Assembly: GCF_016616235.1 (NCBI RefSeq)
Contig: NZ_CP067100.1
Location: forward strand, 4,647,001 to 4,711,000
Source: Bradyrhizobium diazoefficiens
GTDB taxonomy: Bacteria; Pseudomonadota; Alphaproteobacteria; Rhizobiales; Xanthobacteraceae
DNA length: 64,000 bases
Reading direction: 5' to 3'
Shown: positions 47,227 through 55,446 of the stretch, piece by piece
Position numbering within the stretch: position 1 is the stretch's first letter
How the letters are laid out: each line of letters opens with the position of its first letter
Notes under the pieces: model-generated
What the model was told of the DNA's origin: nothing
What the model saw: only the letters and a program-made list of their open reading frames with translations
Databases searched by the model: none
Translations under genes and position numbers: made by a program

Positions 47227-48786
47227 CTATGGCCGGATCGTCATGTTCGCTGGAGGTCCTGCTTTTCGCAGCGGCTCGGCGAGGCGCGCGAACTCGCACA
47301 ACAACGAACGCGTCTTGCGGGGATCGATGATCTCCTCGACCCAGAACTTTTCGGCCGAGCGGAACGGCGAGCGCAGCTTGTTGAGCCGCTCCTCGATCTC
47401 CTTCAACTTCGCCGCCTTGTCCTCGGCCGCATCGATGTCGGCACGATAGGCGGCTTCGATACCGCCTTCGAGCGGCAGCGAGCCCCAATAGGCCGATGGC
47501 CAGGCGTAGCGGATCGAGAAGCGGTCGGCGGGCTGATGCACCACGCCGGCGACGCCGAAGGCGTTGCGCAGGATCACAGTGCACCAGGGCACGGTGGTCT
47601 GGTTGACCGCGGCCATGGCGCGGACGCCATGGCGGATGGTCGCCGCCTTCTCGGCATCGAGGCCGATCATGAAGCCGGGACAGTCCATGAGATAGACGAT
47701 CGGCAGATGGAAGGTTTCGGCGAAATCGACCCAGCGCACCACCTTCTGGCAGGCATCCGCGGTCCAGGAGCCGCCGTAGTGAAAGCTGTCGCTGGCAAGC
47801 ACCATCACCGCCCTGCCCTCGAGCCGGGCAAGACCGACAATGATCGGCTTGCCAAAATTCCTGGCGACCTCGAAGAACGAGCCCTTGTCGACGACGGACT
47901 CGATGATCGGCCGCATCTTGTAGACCTGCTTGCGGTTGCGCGGCACCGCGTTCATCAGCGCTTCGTCGCTACGTTCGGGGTTGTCGGCGCAGGGCAAGGT
48001 CGGCGGCAGCTCGTAGACCGACGACGGCAGATACGACAGGAAACGCCGCGCGCAGGCGAAGGCCTCCTCCTCCGTATCGACGGCATGATCGACCGCGCCG
48101 GCGCGGGTCTGGATGTCGGCGCCGCCGAGCTCCTCCTTGGAGAGGTCCTGCCCCAGCGCCTTCACCACCGGCGGGCCTGCGACGAACATCGCGGACTTTC
48201 GCGTCATGATGGAATAGTGGCTGGCGGCAAGGCGCGCGGCGCCAAGGCCTGCGACCGAGCCGAGGCCGAGCGCGACCACCGGCACGCGCGACAGATTCTC
48301 GGTCGTGAAGCGATACCAGCGCGTGCCGCCAATGCCGCCCGGCAGGTTTGCCGCGCCCTTGGTCTCGATGGTCTTGACCGAGCCGCCGCCGCCAGAGCCT
48401 TCGATGATGCGGATGATGGGCAGGCGGAAGTCGTGCGCCATCTCCTCCGCCATCAGCGGCTTGGCCGAGATCGACGCATCGGCCGATCCGCCGCGCACGG
48501 TGAAGTCGTCGCCAACGACCACCACAGTGCGGCCATCGACGCGTGCGCGGCCGAACACGCAGTTCGCCGGCGTCAGTTTTTTGAGATCGCCGCCGGAATC
48601 GTACTCGCCGATGCCGGCGACGGCACCGATCTCGTGGAAGCTGCCCTTGTCGATCAGTCCGTCGATACGCTCCCGAACAGTCAGCCGGCCCTGGTCATGC
48701 TGTCGCTTGACCTTGTCAACGCCGCCCATCTCCCGCGCGAAGGCTTCGCGCCGGGCGAGCTCGTCGAGTTCCGGCTTCCAGTTCAT
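47227..48786 (-). CDS. Acyl-CoA carboxylase carboxyltransferase (beta) subunit
   Basis: A 519-residue two-domain (crotonase-like) carboxyltransferase that moves CO2 from biotin to an acyl-CoA. The N-terminal REAFAREMGGVDKVKRQHDQ and LTVRERIDGLIDKGSF are typical. GGIGGTRWYRFTTENLS and the second-domain YGGSWTADACQKVVRWVDFA with MDCPGFMIG support an acyl-CoA rather than acetyl-CoA enzyme. The substrate may be propionyl-, methylcrotonyl-like or an unusual acyl-CoA. The start MNWKPELDELA overlaps the IclR coding end. No biotin carboxylase gene is in the window. Confidence 0.85.
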   Translation of the reverse strand: MNWKPELDELARREAFAREMGGVDKVKRQHDQGRLTVRERIDGLIDKGSFHEIGAVAGIGEYDSGGDLKKLTPANCVFGRARVDGRTVVVVGDDFTVRGGSADASISAKPLMAEEMAHDFRLPIIRIIEGSGGGGSVKTIETKGAANLPGGIGGTRWYRFTTENLSRVPVVALGLGSVAGLGAARLAASHYSIMTRKSAMFVAGPPVVKALGQDLSKEELGGADIQTRAGAVDHAVDTEEEAFACARRFLSYLPSSVYELPPTLPCADNPERSDEALMNAVPRNRKQVYKMRPIIESVVDKGSFFEVARNFGKPIIVGLARLEGRAVMVLASDSFHYGGSWTADACQKVVRWVDFAETFHLPIVYLMDCPGFMIGLDAEKAATIRHGVRAMAAVNQTTVPWCTVILRNAFGVAGVVHQPADRFSIRYAWPSAYWGSLPLEGGIEAAYRADIDAAEDKAAKLKEIEERLNKLRSPFRSAEKFWVEEIIDPRKTRSLLCEFARLAEPLRKAGPPANMTIRP

Positions 48787-49690
48787 TCACTCCCTCCGAA
48801 TTGATCGGCTTGTTATTGTTGTGCACGGCCATGGCGACCGGCTTGCGCGAGATGCGATTGTTGAAGACGTCGCCTTCGGCGCCCTCCATCAGGCTGCCGA
48901 GCGAGCGGCCGAGCGCAAGCATCGGCGGCGCGACTTCGGCATGCAGGCGCTCTTCGTCGTACATCGCCGACAGAAGTCCGATCGTGATGACGACGAAGGT
49001 CTGGTACTGCGGCGACCAGATCGGCACCGCGAGGCCGTTGATGTGCGGGCTCCACAGGCCGCAGGCCACGACATAGCCGCGCTCGCGCAGCGACTGCCGG
49101 TTGGCCTCGATGCGGGGCTTGAGGATTTTTGCCGCCTCGGGCGCTTCCCGCTCCATGTCGGCGATGAAGGCATCGCTGACCTCGGGCGCCAAGGCCGCGG
49201 TGTAGGCCGCGCCCGCGGCGGTGGATGCCATGGAGATACGGCTGCCGGTGCCCTCGTGCAGGCCGAGCGCAGAGGCCGAGCGCGCGAACTGGAGATAGAC
49301 CAGATGGAAGCGGTCGGGCACGACGAAGCCGACCGTGCCGGGCAGCTGCTCGGCGACTTCCTGCAGTCGCTGGCGGATCATGCTGCGCAGCTGCGCGCCC
49401 TTCATCATCGAGGCGCTCATCGCCACCGCGCTCGGGCCGATGCGATATTTCTGATCGCGCGGCAGATAGACCAGCTGTCCCATCCGCGTCAGCGTGTGCG
49501 TGAGCCGCGACACCGTCGAGCGCGGCAGGCCGCAGCGATTCGAAATCTCGAGATTGCCGAGCCGCGCCTCATGGCCCTCGAAGCATCGCAACACGTCGAA
49601 CGCGCGCGACACCACTTGGATGACATCACCTTCGCCGGCGTCGCCAGCGAGCGCACCTTGCCTACTCAACCGCTCCGATCGTCGTCCCAT
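48716..49690 (-). CDS. IclR-family transcriptional regulator
   Basis: A 324-residue regulator with an N-terminal HTH (IQVVSRAFDVLRCFEGHEAR...LPRSTVSRLTHTLTRMG, about 24-70). The IclR effector domain contains GSRISMASTAAGAAYTAALA and RGYVVACGLWSPHINGLAVP. The last about 40 residues are unusual: the frame runs 71 bases into the carboxyltransferase gene with no stop near its ribosome site, giving a basic tail (RRARPARSLRAGDGRR). It probably controls the divergent arms at 47227 and 49786 through palindromes at 49706-49729. Confidence 0.82.
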   Translation of the reverse strand: MGRRSERLSRQGALAGDAGEGDVIQVVSRAFDVLRCFEGHEARLGNLEISNRCGLPRSTVSRLTHTLTRMGQLVYLPRDQKYRIGPSAVAMSASMMKGAQLRSMIRQRLQEVAEQLPGTVGFVVPDRFHLVYLQFARSASALGLHEGTGSRISMASTAAGAAYTAALAPEVSDAFIADMEREAPEAAKILKPRIEANRQSLRERGYVVACGLWSPHINGLAVPIWSPQYQTFVVITIGLLSAMYDEERLHAEVAPPMLALGRSLGSLMEGAEGDVFNNRISRKPVAMAVHNNNKPINSEGVNELEAGTRRARPARSLRAGDGRR

Positions 49691-49705
49691 GTTCCCTACC
49701 GTTTG

Positions 49706-49729
49706 TTCCGCTCTGCGGAATTAAATTCC
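49706..49729. promoter_or_regulatory. Overlapping palindromes, probable IclR operator
   Basis: TTCCGCTCTGCGGAA (49706-49720) is a perfect 15-base palindrome. It overlaps GGAATTAAATTCC (49717-49729), a palindrome with an odd centre. The latter resembles the IclR-type operator TGGAAAT-N-ATTTCCA. It lies 15 bases before the IclR start codon and 56 before the biotin carrier gene. Confidence 0.6.
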
Positions 49730-49785
49730 ACTTTGTGAACGACGCTACCTCAGGCATTTTGCGACGACAACAAAAAGGCGATGGC

Positions 49786-50007
49786 ATGCCAGAAATTAAG
49801 ATCGTCACCGAAATCGCCGGTCGCATCTGCGCAACTCCCGTGCAAGTTGGAGGAACCGTTGCGGATGGCGATGACGTTGTGGTGGTCGAGGCGATGAAGA
49901 TGGAGATCCCCGTGCCCTCGCCCGCGAGCGGCACGATCACATCGCTGCTCGTCAAGCTCGACGACGTGGTCGCCGAGGGACAGACGATCGCGATCGTCGC
50001 GAGTTGA
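49786..50007 (+). CDS. Stand-alone biotin carboxyl carrier protein
   Basis: A 73-residue biotinyl/lipoyl-domain protein with the biotinylation motif EAMKME at 35-40 (K38), flanked by paired glycine turns (GGTVADGDDVV and SPASGTITSLL). The single-domain length is the minimum for a carrier. It would carry CO2 between a biotin carboxylase and the carboxyltransferase at 47227, but it is transcribed away from it. A frame to 49735 adds an unconserved leader; I chose ATG 49786 with AAGGCGA upstream. No biotin carboxylase is nearby. Confidence 0.85.
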   Translation: MPEIKIVTEIAGRICATPVQVGGTVADGDDVVVVEAMKMEIPVPSPASGTITSLLVKLDDVVAEGQTIAIVAS

Positions 50008-50097
50008 CGGCATCAGCGCTATCTCCGCGACATTCTGTCTGCCTCATTCGTACCTTCGGGCTACAGCGTTGCCATCGCTTGATGGCGGTGACATGAT

Positions 50098-50128
50098 CTG
50101 TCTCAAATAAAAACCTGTTTCAAACAAA
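50098..50128 (+). promoter_or_regulatory. Tandem 14-bp elements upstream of TRAP operon
   Basis: CTGTCTCAAATAAA (50098-50111) recurs as CTGTTTCAAACAAA (50115-50128), 12 of 14 identical with a 17-base period. The second includes the 11-base palindrome TGTTTCAAACA. It is a candidate operator about 46 bases before the TRAP binding-protein start. Confidence 0.4.
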
Positions 50129-50173
50129 GTAAGAAATTCCTCGCGATGCAAGCGAGGACCATTGGAGGGAAAC

Positions 50174-51340
50174 ATGCTTCGTGGGCTGATCATGCTCGCG
50201 CCTGCCTTGGTTGCGGGCATTTCGTTTGCGTCTACACGCTATGCATTCGCAGAAGACATCAAGCTGCCGCCGACATTGACCTTCACCGCCTATGACACCG
50301 GCACCGCCGGCTTCAACATCGCGGTCGGGGTCGGCAAGATGATGAAGGACAAATACGGCACCGACGTGCGCGTGCTCCCCGCCGGCAACGACGTCGCGCG
50401 GCTTGCACCGCTGCGTGCCAAGCGTGCGGCCTCGTCGGCGATGGGATCCGGCAGCTATTTCGCGCAGGAAGGCGTGTTCGAGTTCGGCGCGAAGGAATGG
50501 GGCCCGCAGCCGCTCCAGATCCTGCTCTCGAGCGTCGACTGCAATTGCGGCTCGCTTGGCGTTGCCGCCGATACCGGCGTGAAGGAGCTGAAAGACCTCA
50601 GGGGCAAGCGCGTCGGCTTCGTGGTCGGCTCGCCGGCGCTGAACCAGAACTCGCTCGCGGTGCTCGCCTTCGCCGGGCTGACGCAGAAGGACGTCAAGAT
50701 CGTCGAGTTCGCCAGCTACGGCGCGATGTGGAAGGGCCTGATCAACAACGATACCGATGCCGCGTTCGGCACCACCATCACCGGCCCTGCCAAGGAAGCC
50801 GAGACCTCGCCGCGCGGCCTGGTCTGGCCGCCGCTGCCGGCCAAGGACAAGGACGGCTGGGCGCGGATGCAGAAGGTCGGCTCGTTCTTCTTCCCGCAGA
50901 CAGCCACGTGCGGCGCCGGCATCACACCGGAGAAGCCGATCGAGCTCGGCAACTATCCCTACCCGATCTTCGTCGCCTACGCCTCGCAACCGGCCGATCA
51001 GGTCTATGCGATCACCAAGGCGATGATCGTGAACTACGATGCCTACAAGGACTCCGCGCCCGGCGCCGGCGGGCTTGCCGCCGACCGCCAGACCAAGAAC
51101 TGGGTGGTGCCGGTGCATCCCGGCGCGGTGAAGGCGCTAAAGGAAGCCGGCCAGTGGAGCGACGGGCAAGAGGCGCACAACAACCAGCTGATCAAGCGCC
51201 AGGAGGTGCTCGGCGCCGCATGGACGGAGTACGGCAAGTCCAGCCCCCCGTCTGATGACAAGGCGTTCCTCGACGGCTGGATGAAGGCGCGCGCCGCCGC
51301 GCTTGCCAAGGCCGGCATGCCGAACGGGTTCGAGGATTAG
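50174..51340 (+). CDS. TAXI-family TRAP transporter solute-binding protein
   Basis: A 388-residue periplasmic protein: a signal peptide (about 1-25, ending RYAFAE) and a TAXI-type two-lobe receptor. GDVRVLP-like NDVARLAPLRAKRAA, VDCNCGSLGVAA and TCGAGITPEKPIELG are visible; C and N residues in CNCG may sit in the cleft. TAXI receptors bind glutamate, glutamine or 2-oxo-acids in characterised cases. GGAGGGA lies 4 bases before ATG. It feeds the permease downstream; a hairpin separates the two genes. Confidence 0.85.
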   Translation: MLRGLIMLAPALVAGISFASTRYAFAEDIKLPPTLTFTAYDTGTAGFNIAVGVGKMMKDKYGTDVRVLPAGNDVARLAPLRAKRAASSAMGSGSYFAQEGVFEFGAKEWGPQPLQILLSSVDCNCGSLGVAADTGVKELKDLRGKRVGFVVGSPALNQNSLAVLAFAGLTQKDVKIVEFASYGAMWKGLINNDTDAAFGTTITGPAKEAETSPRGLVWPPLPAKDKDGWARMQKVGSFFFPQTATCGAGITPEKPIELGNYPYPIFVAYASQPADQVYAITKAMIVNYDAYKDSAPGAGGLAADRQTKNWVVPVHPGAVKALKEAGQWSDGQEAHNNQLIKRQEVLGAAWTEYGKSSPPSDDKAFLDGWMKARAAALAKAGMPNGFED

Positions 51341-51381
51341 GGCGGGATGGACCCGATTGTTGCCACGCAGACGGTGCGCCC

Positions 51382-51407
51382 CCTCTCCCGCTTGCTTGCG
51401 GGAGAGG
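51382..51407 (+). promoter_or_regulatory. Stable hairpin between TRAP receptor and permease genes
   Basis: CCTCTCCCGC (51382-51391) pairs perfectly with GCGGGAGAGG (51398-51407), loop TTGCTT. There is no T-run after it. Such intergenic hairpins raise binding-protein mRNA relative to the membrane component. It could equally be a repeated element, since this motif is common in related genomes. Confidence 0.5.
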
Positions 51408-51490
51408 TTAAGCCGCCCGCGGCCCGACCGACTCAACCAATTGCCATTGTGCTTTAGTTAGCATTTCACAACCCACGCGCGGGGTCGATC

Positions 51491-53563
51491 ATGTCGTCTG
51501 CTTCCATTTCCGACCCGCAAGCACAGGCCAAGCGGATCGTGTTCGACGATCCGCATGGCGCGGCCGCCAACATGCAGGAAGCGGAGGTCACGCGCGTCCG
51601 CAGCTTGCGCGGCGCCTGGCGCTGGACGTTGATCGCCGCGACCGCGGCGACCATCCTGCTCTGCATCAACCAGCAATTCTCGCTGCGCTTCTTCGTCGGA
51701 TATACCCAGCTCAACACCGAGTATTTTTATCTTCTGATCGCATTGATGTTGCCGTTCACGTTCCTGATCTTCCCGGGGACGGAGCGCGCATCGCTCGACC
51801 GCATTCCGTGGTACGACCTCGTCTTCTCCGTCGTGACCTTCGCCGCGGCGCTGCTGCTGATGTCGAACGTGCGCAAGGCCGCGGAGGCCGGCTGGGAGTT
51901 CGGCGGCGCGCCGAACAGCGTGATCGCCGCGGGCCTCGTGATGTGGGTGATGCTGATGGAGGCGCTGCGCCGCACCGGCGGCTGGAGCCTGCTGCTCAGC
52001 GTGCTCCCTTTCACCGTCTATCCGCTGTTTGCCGAGTCGGGCTGGCTTGGACCGTTCCGCGGCACGCAATCGACGCTGGAGCAGGCCACCGCCTATCACG
52101 TGCTATCGGGCGAGAGCCTGCTCGGCATTCCCATCCAGGCCTTTGCCGACACCGTGATCGGCTTTCTCGTGTTCGGCACCGCGCTGATGATGACCGGCGC
52201 TGGCAAATTCTTCATCAATCTCGCCTTCGCACTGTGCGGCACTTTTCGCGGGGGCGCGGCGAAAGTGTGCATCTTTGCGAGCGGCCTGCTCGGCATGATG
52301 TCGGGCTCGATCATCTCCAACGTGCTCACCGCCGGCACCATGACCATTCCTGTGATGAAGAAGAGCGGCTTCCGCGCCTCCTATGCCGGTGCGATCGAGG
52401 CCTGCGCGTCGACCGGCGCGGTGCTGGCGCCGCCGGTGATGGGCGCGACCGCCTTCGTGATCGCGCAATTCCTCAATGTCAGTTATGCCGAAGTCGCGGT
52501 CGCCGCGATCATTCCGGCGGCTCTCTATTATGTCGGCCTGTTCATGCAGGTCGACGCCTATGCCGCGCGCCACAAGCTGAAGGGGATTCCGCGCGCCGAG
52601 CTGCCGCGCATCAAGGAGACGATCAAGGACGGCTGGTACTACGTCTTCGTCATCGCGCTCTTGATCGTGATGCTGCTCTACTTCAAGCGCGAGAGCCACG
52701 CACCGTTCTACGCGACCGCGCTGCTGCTGGTGCTCAACCAGTTCTTCTCCAGGGATACGCGCTGGACGCTCGCGACCATCGGCAAATTCCTCGAGGTCAA
52801 CGGCCGCACCTTCGTCGAGCTCGTCGGCATCCTCGCTGGCTGCGGCCTGCTGATCGGTGCGTTCTCGATGACCGGTGTGGTGTCGAGCCTTGCCAACGAT
52901 TTGCTGCACATTGCCGGCGACAACCCGTTCCTGCTGCTCGGCATGTGTGCGCTCACCAGCCTGATCCTCGGCCTCGGGCTGACGACGACGGCCTGCTACA
53001 TTTTCCTCGCCATCCTGGTCGCGCCTGCGCTGGAGAAGCTCGGGCTCAACAGGATGGCGGTGCACATGTTCATCTTCTACTGGGGTATGCTGTCCTCGAT
53101 CACGCCGCCGGTCGCGATCGCCTCCTTCGCCGCCGCCGGCATCGCCGGCTCGCCGGCGATGAAGACGGGCTGGGAATCGATGTGGGTCGGCAGCATCATC
53201 TACTTCATCCCGTTCTTCTTCGTGCTCAATCCGGCGCTGGTGCTGCAGGGACCAAGCCCCTATCTCGCCGGTCTCGGCCTGATGGCGCTGGCCGCATTCG
53301 GCACGCTGTTCATCTGCGGCGGCATCCAGGGCTACCAGCCGTTCGTCGGCGACTTGCGCGGCACCGGAGCGCTGCAATGGCCGATCCGCGTGCTGCTGGT
53401 GATTGGCGGCTTCGTGGTGGCGACGCCGGGCGGCGGGATCATGCCGCTGTCGCAGCTGCAGGTGACACTGCTCGGCCTTGCCATCCTCGTGCCCACAGTT
53501 TTGCTGGCCCTGCTGCTGGTTCGGCGGCAGACCGTCGTGCCTGACGGGTTGCGCGTGCCCTGA
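51491..53563 (+). CDS. TRAP transporter fused DctQ/DctM-type permease
   Basis: A 690-residue inner-membrane permease with about 16-18 helices: the 4-TM Q part (about 35-190) is fused to the 12-TM M part, as is usual in TAXI-TRAP systems. GLLGMMSGSIISNVLTAGTM (about 256-275) and YWGMLSSITPPVAIASFAAA are the conserved M-domain loops that bind sodium and substrate. The driving ion is probably Na+. It is 150 bases after the receptor gene and followed after 20 bases by the glutaminase fusion. Confidence 0.88.
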   Translation: MSSASISDPQAQAKRIVFDDPHGAAANMQEAEVTRVRSLRGAWRWTLIAATAATILLCINQQFSLRFFVGYTQLNTEYFYLLIALMLPFTFLIFPGTERASLDRIPWYDLVFSVVTFAAALLLMSNVRKAAEAGWEFGGAPNSVIAAGLVMWVMLMEALRRTGGWSLLLSVLPFTVYPLFAESGWLGPFRGTQSTLEQATAYHVLSGESLLGIPIQAFADTVIGFLVFGTALMMTGAGKFFINLAFALCGTFRGGAAKVCIFASGLLGMMSGSIISNVLTAGTMTIPVMKKSGFRASYAGAIEACASTGAVLAPPVMGATAFVIAQFLNVSYAEVAVAAIIPAALYYVGLFMQVDAYAARHKLKGIPRAELPRIKETIKDGWYYVFVIALLIVMLLYFKRESHAPFYATALLLVLNQFFSRDTRWTLATIGKFLEVNGRTFVELVGILAGCGLLIGAFSMTGVVSSLANDLLHIAGDNPFLLLGMCALTSLILGLGLTTTACYIFLAILVAPALEKLGLNRMAVHMFIFYWGMLSSITPPVAIASFAAAGIAGSPAMKTGWESMWVGSIIYFIPFFFVLNPALVLQGPSPYLAGLGLMALAAFGTLFICGGIQGYQPFVGDLRGTGALQWPIRVLLVIGGFVVATPGGGIMPLSQLQVTLLGLAILVPTVLLALLLVRRQTVVPDGLRVP

Positions 53564-53583
53564 TTGCGTTGCACAAGTGGGCG

Positions 53584-55431
53584 ATGAAACCGCTCTCGCC
53601 CGCAGCCTCCGCCTGGACCCGTTCGAAGCCGCCTTTGCTGCGGTTTCTGGACAATTGCCTCGACGAATTCTCGGCGGAGACCTCGGGCGCGGTCGCCGAC
53701 TACATTCCCGAGCTGAGCAAGGCCGACCCTGCTTATTTCGGCATCAGCCTCGCGACCCTGGACGGGCATGTCTACGAGGTCGGCGATTCCAGGGTGCCCT
53801 TCACCATCCAGTCGATGTCAAAGCCGTTCGTGTTCGCGCTGGCGCTGGACCTGCTCGGCGCAAACAAGGTCGAGAGCGCGATCGGTGTCGAGCCCTCCGG
53901 CGATCCCTTCAACTCGATCCGGCTCAACTCCGACAACCATCCGTTCAACCCAATGGTCAATGCCGGCGCGATCGCCTGCACCGGGCTGATCTACGACAGC
54001 AAGGGCGCGGACGCCTTCGAGCAGATCCGCCGCGCCCTCAGCCGCTTTGCCGGACGCGATCTCGCCGTCGATGAGGCGGTCTACGCTTCCGAGAGCCAGA
54101 CCGGCGACCGCAACCGCGCCATCGGCTATCTGCTCAAGACCAACGCGGTGATCTCCGACAACGTCACCGCCGTGCTCGACGTCTATTTCCGGCAATGTGC
54201 GGTGCTGGTCACCGCGCGCGACATCGCGGTGATGGCGGCAACGCTCGCCAATCGCGGCGTCAACCCGGTCTCGGGCGAGCAGGTGCTGAGCGCTTACGCG
54301 ATCTCGCGCTCGCTGTCGGTGATGACGTCGTCGGGCATGTACGACTATGCCGGCGAATGGATCTACCGGATCGGTATCCCCGCCAAGAGCGGCGTCGGCG
54401 GCGGCATCTTGGCCGCCCTCCCTGCCCGCCTCGGGCTCGGCAGCTATTCGCCAAAGCTCGACAAGCACGGCAACAGCGTGCGCGGCATCAGGGTCTGCGA
54501 GGCGCTGTCCTCGCATTACGATCTGCACATGCTCAACCGCAGCGACGATGCGCGTAACGCCATCATCGCCGATTACGACATCGGCAGGAGCCCGTCGCGG
54601 CGCGTCCGCCGGCCGCAGGAGCGCGGTATCCTCGCCGCGCATGAGCAGGAGGTACGGATCATCGAATTGGTCGGCACGCTGTCGCTCTCGGCGGTCGACT
54701 ACGTCTCGCGCCGGCTCGCGGGCCGGCCGCGGCCGCAATTCGTGATCTTCGATCTGCACCGCGTCACCTCCACCACCCGCGCCGGCGCGCGGCTGGTGGC
54801 CGAGGCGTTCGAGGAGCTGGCGGCGCTGAACGTGACCGTCGTGATTTCGGGCGTCCGGCGCGCCTCCAAGGAATGGGACAGCTTGCGGGAATGGACCGCG
54901 GAGCTGAAGAACGTCCGCGACTTCTATTTGCTCGACACTGCGATCGAATGGGCCGAAGACCAGATCGTCTACCGCTATGGCGGCTCGATCGATTTCCACG
55001 AGACCACGGAGCTTGCCGAGCAGCCGCTGCTGGCCGGGCTCAGCGAGGAAGAGCTGACCGACCTTGCCTCGATCTGCACGATCCGGACCTATCCGTCGGG
55101 CGCGAAGATCATCACGACAGGCGATCCTGCCGACGCCGTATTCTTCCTGCGCAGCGGCGCGGTGCATGTCACGCTGCCCGACGGCGTCAGGCTGGCGACA
55201 CTGACCGCCGGCATGGCTTTCGGCGAGATGGCGCTGCTGGAGCCGACGCGGTCGGCTGATGTTTTTGCCGATATGGCGGCCACCGCGTTCGAGGTGCCGC
55301 TGAAGGATTTCGAACGCTTCCGCAAGCAGCATCCCCGCGCCAGCGAACGCATCATGCGCAATCTGGCCCAGTTGCTGGCCGACCGCCTGATCGTCGCCAA
55401 TGCCAAGGTGGATATCCTGACGTCGACGTGA
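53584..55431 (+). CDS. glsA: Glutaminase fused to STAS and cyclic-nucleotide-binding domains
   Basis: A 615-residue protein. Residues about 15-310 form a glutaminase of the serine beta-lactamase fold, hydrolysing Gln to Glu plus NH3: S77-M-S-K80 (in FTIQSMSKPF), NPMVNAGAI and KSGVGGG are intact. Residues about 340-440 form a STAS-like domain (VRIIELVGTLSLSAVDYV, QFVIFDLHRVTSTTRAGARL). About 465-590 is a CRP-like cyclic nucleotide domain with GMAFGEMALLEPTRSAD; the E and R that bind cyclic nucleotide phosphate and ribose look retained. It follows the TRAP permease by 20 bases. A TTG at 53569 is an alternative start. Confidence 0.87.
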   Translation: MKPLSPAASAWTRSKPPLLRFLDNCLDEFSAETSGAVADYIPELSKADPAYFGISLATLDGHVYEVGDSRVPFTIQSMSKPFVFALALDLLGANKVESAIGVEPSGDPFNSIRLNSDNHPFNPMVNAGAIACTGLIYDSKGADAFEQIRRALSRFAGRDLAVDEAVYASESQTGDRNRAIGYLLKTNAVISDNVTAVLDVYFRQCAVLVTARDIAVMAATLANRGVNPVSGEQVLSAYAISRSLSVMTSSGMYDYAGEWIYRIGIPAKSGVGGGILAALPARLGLGSYSPKLDKHGNSVRGIRVCEALSSHYDLHMLNRSDDARNAIIADYDIGRSPSRRVRRPQERGILAAHEQEVRIIELVGTLSLSAVDYVSRRLAGRPRPQFVIFDLHRVTSTTRAGARLVAEAFEELAALNVTVVISGVRRASKEWDSLREWTAELKNVRDFYLLDTAIEWAEDQIVYRYGGSIDFHETTELAEQPLLAGLSEEELTDLASICTIRTYPSGAKIITTGDPADAVFFLRSGAVHVTLPDGVRLATLTAGMAFGEMALLEPTRSADVFADMAATAFEVPLKDFERFRKQHPRASERIMRNLAQLLADRLIVANAKVDILTST

Positions 55432-55446
55432 GCGCGCCGGTTCGGC

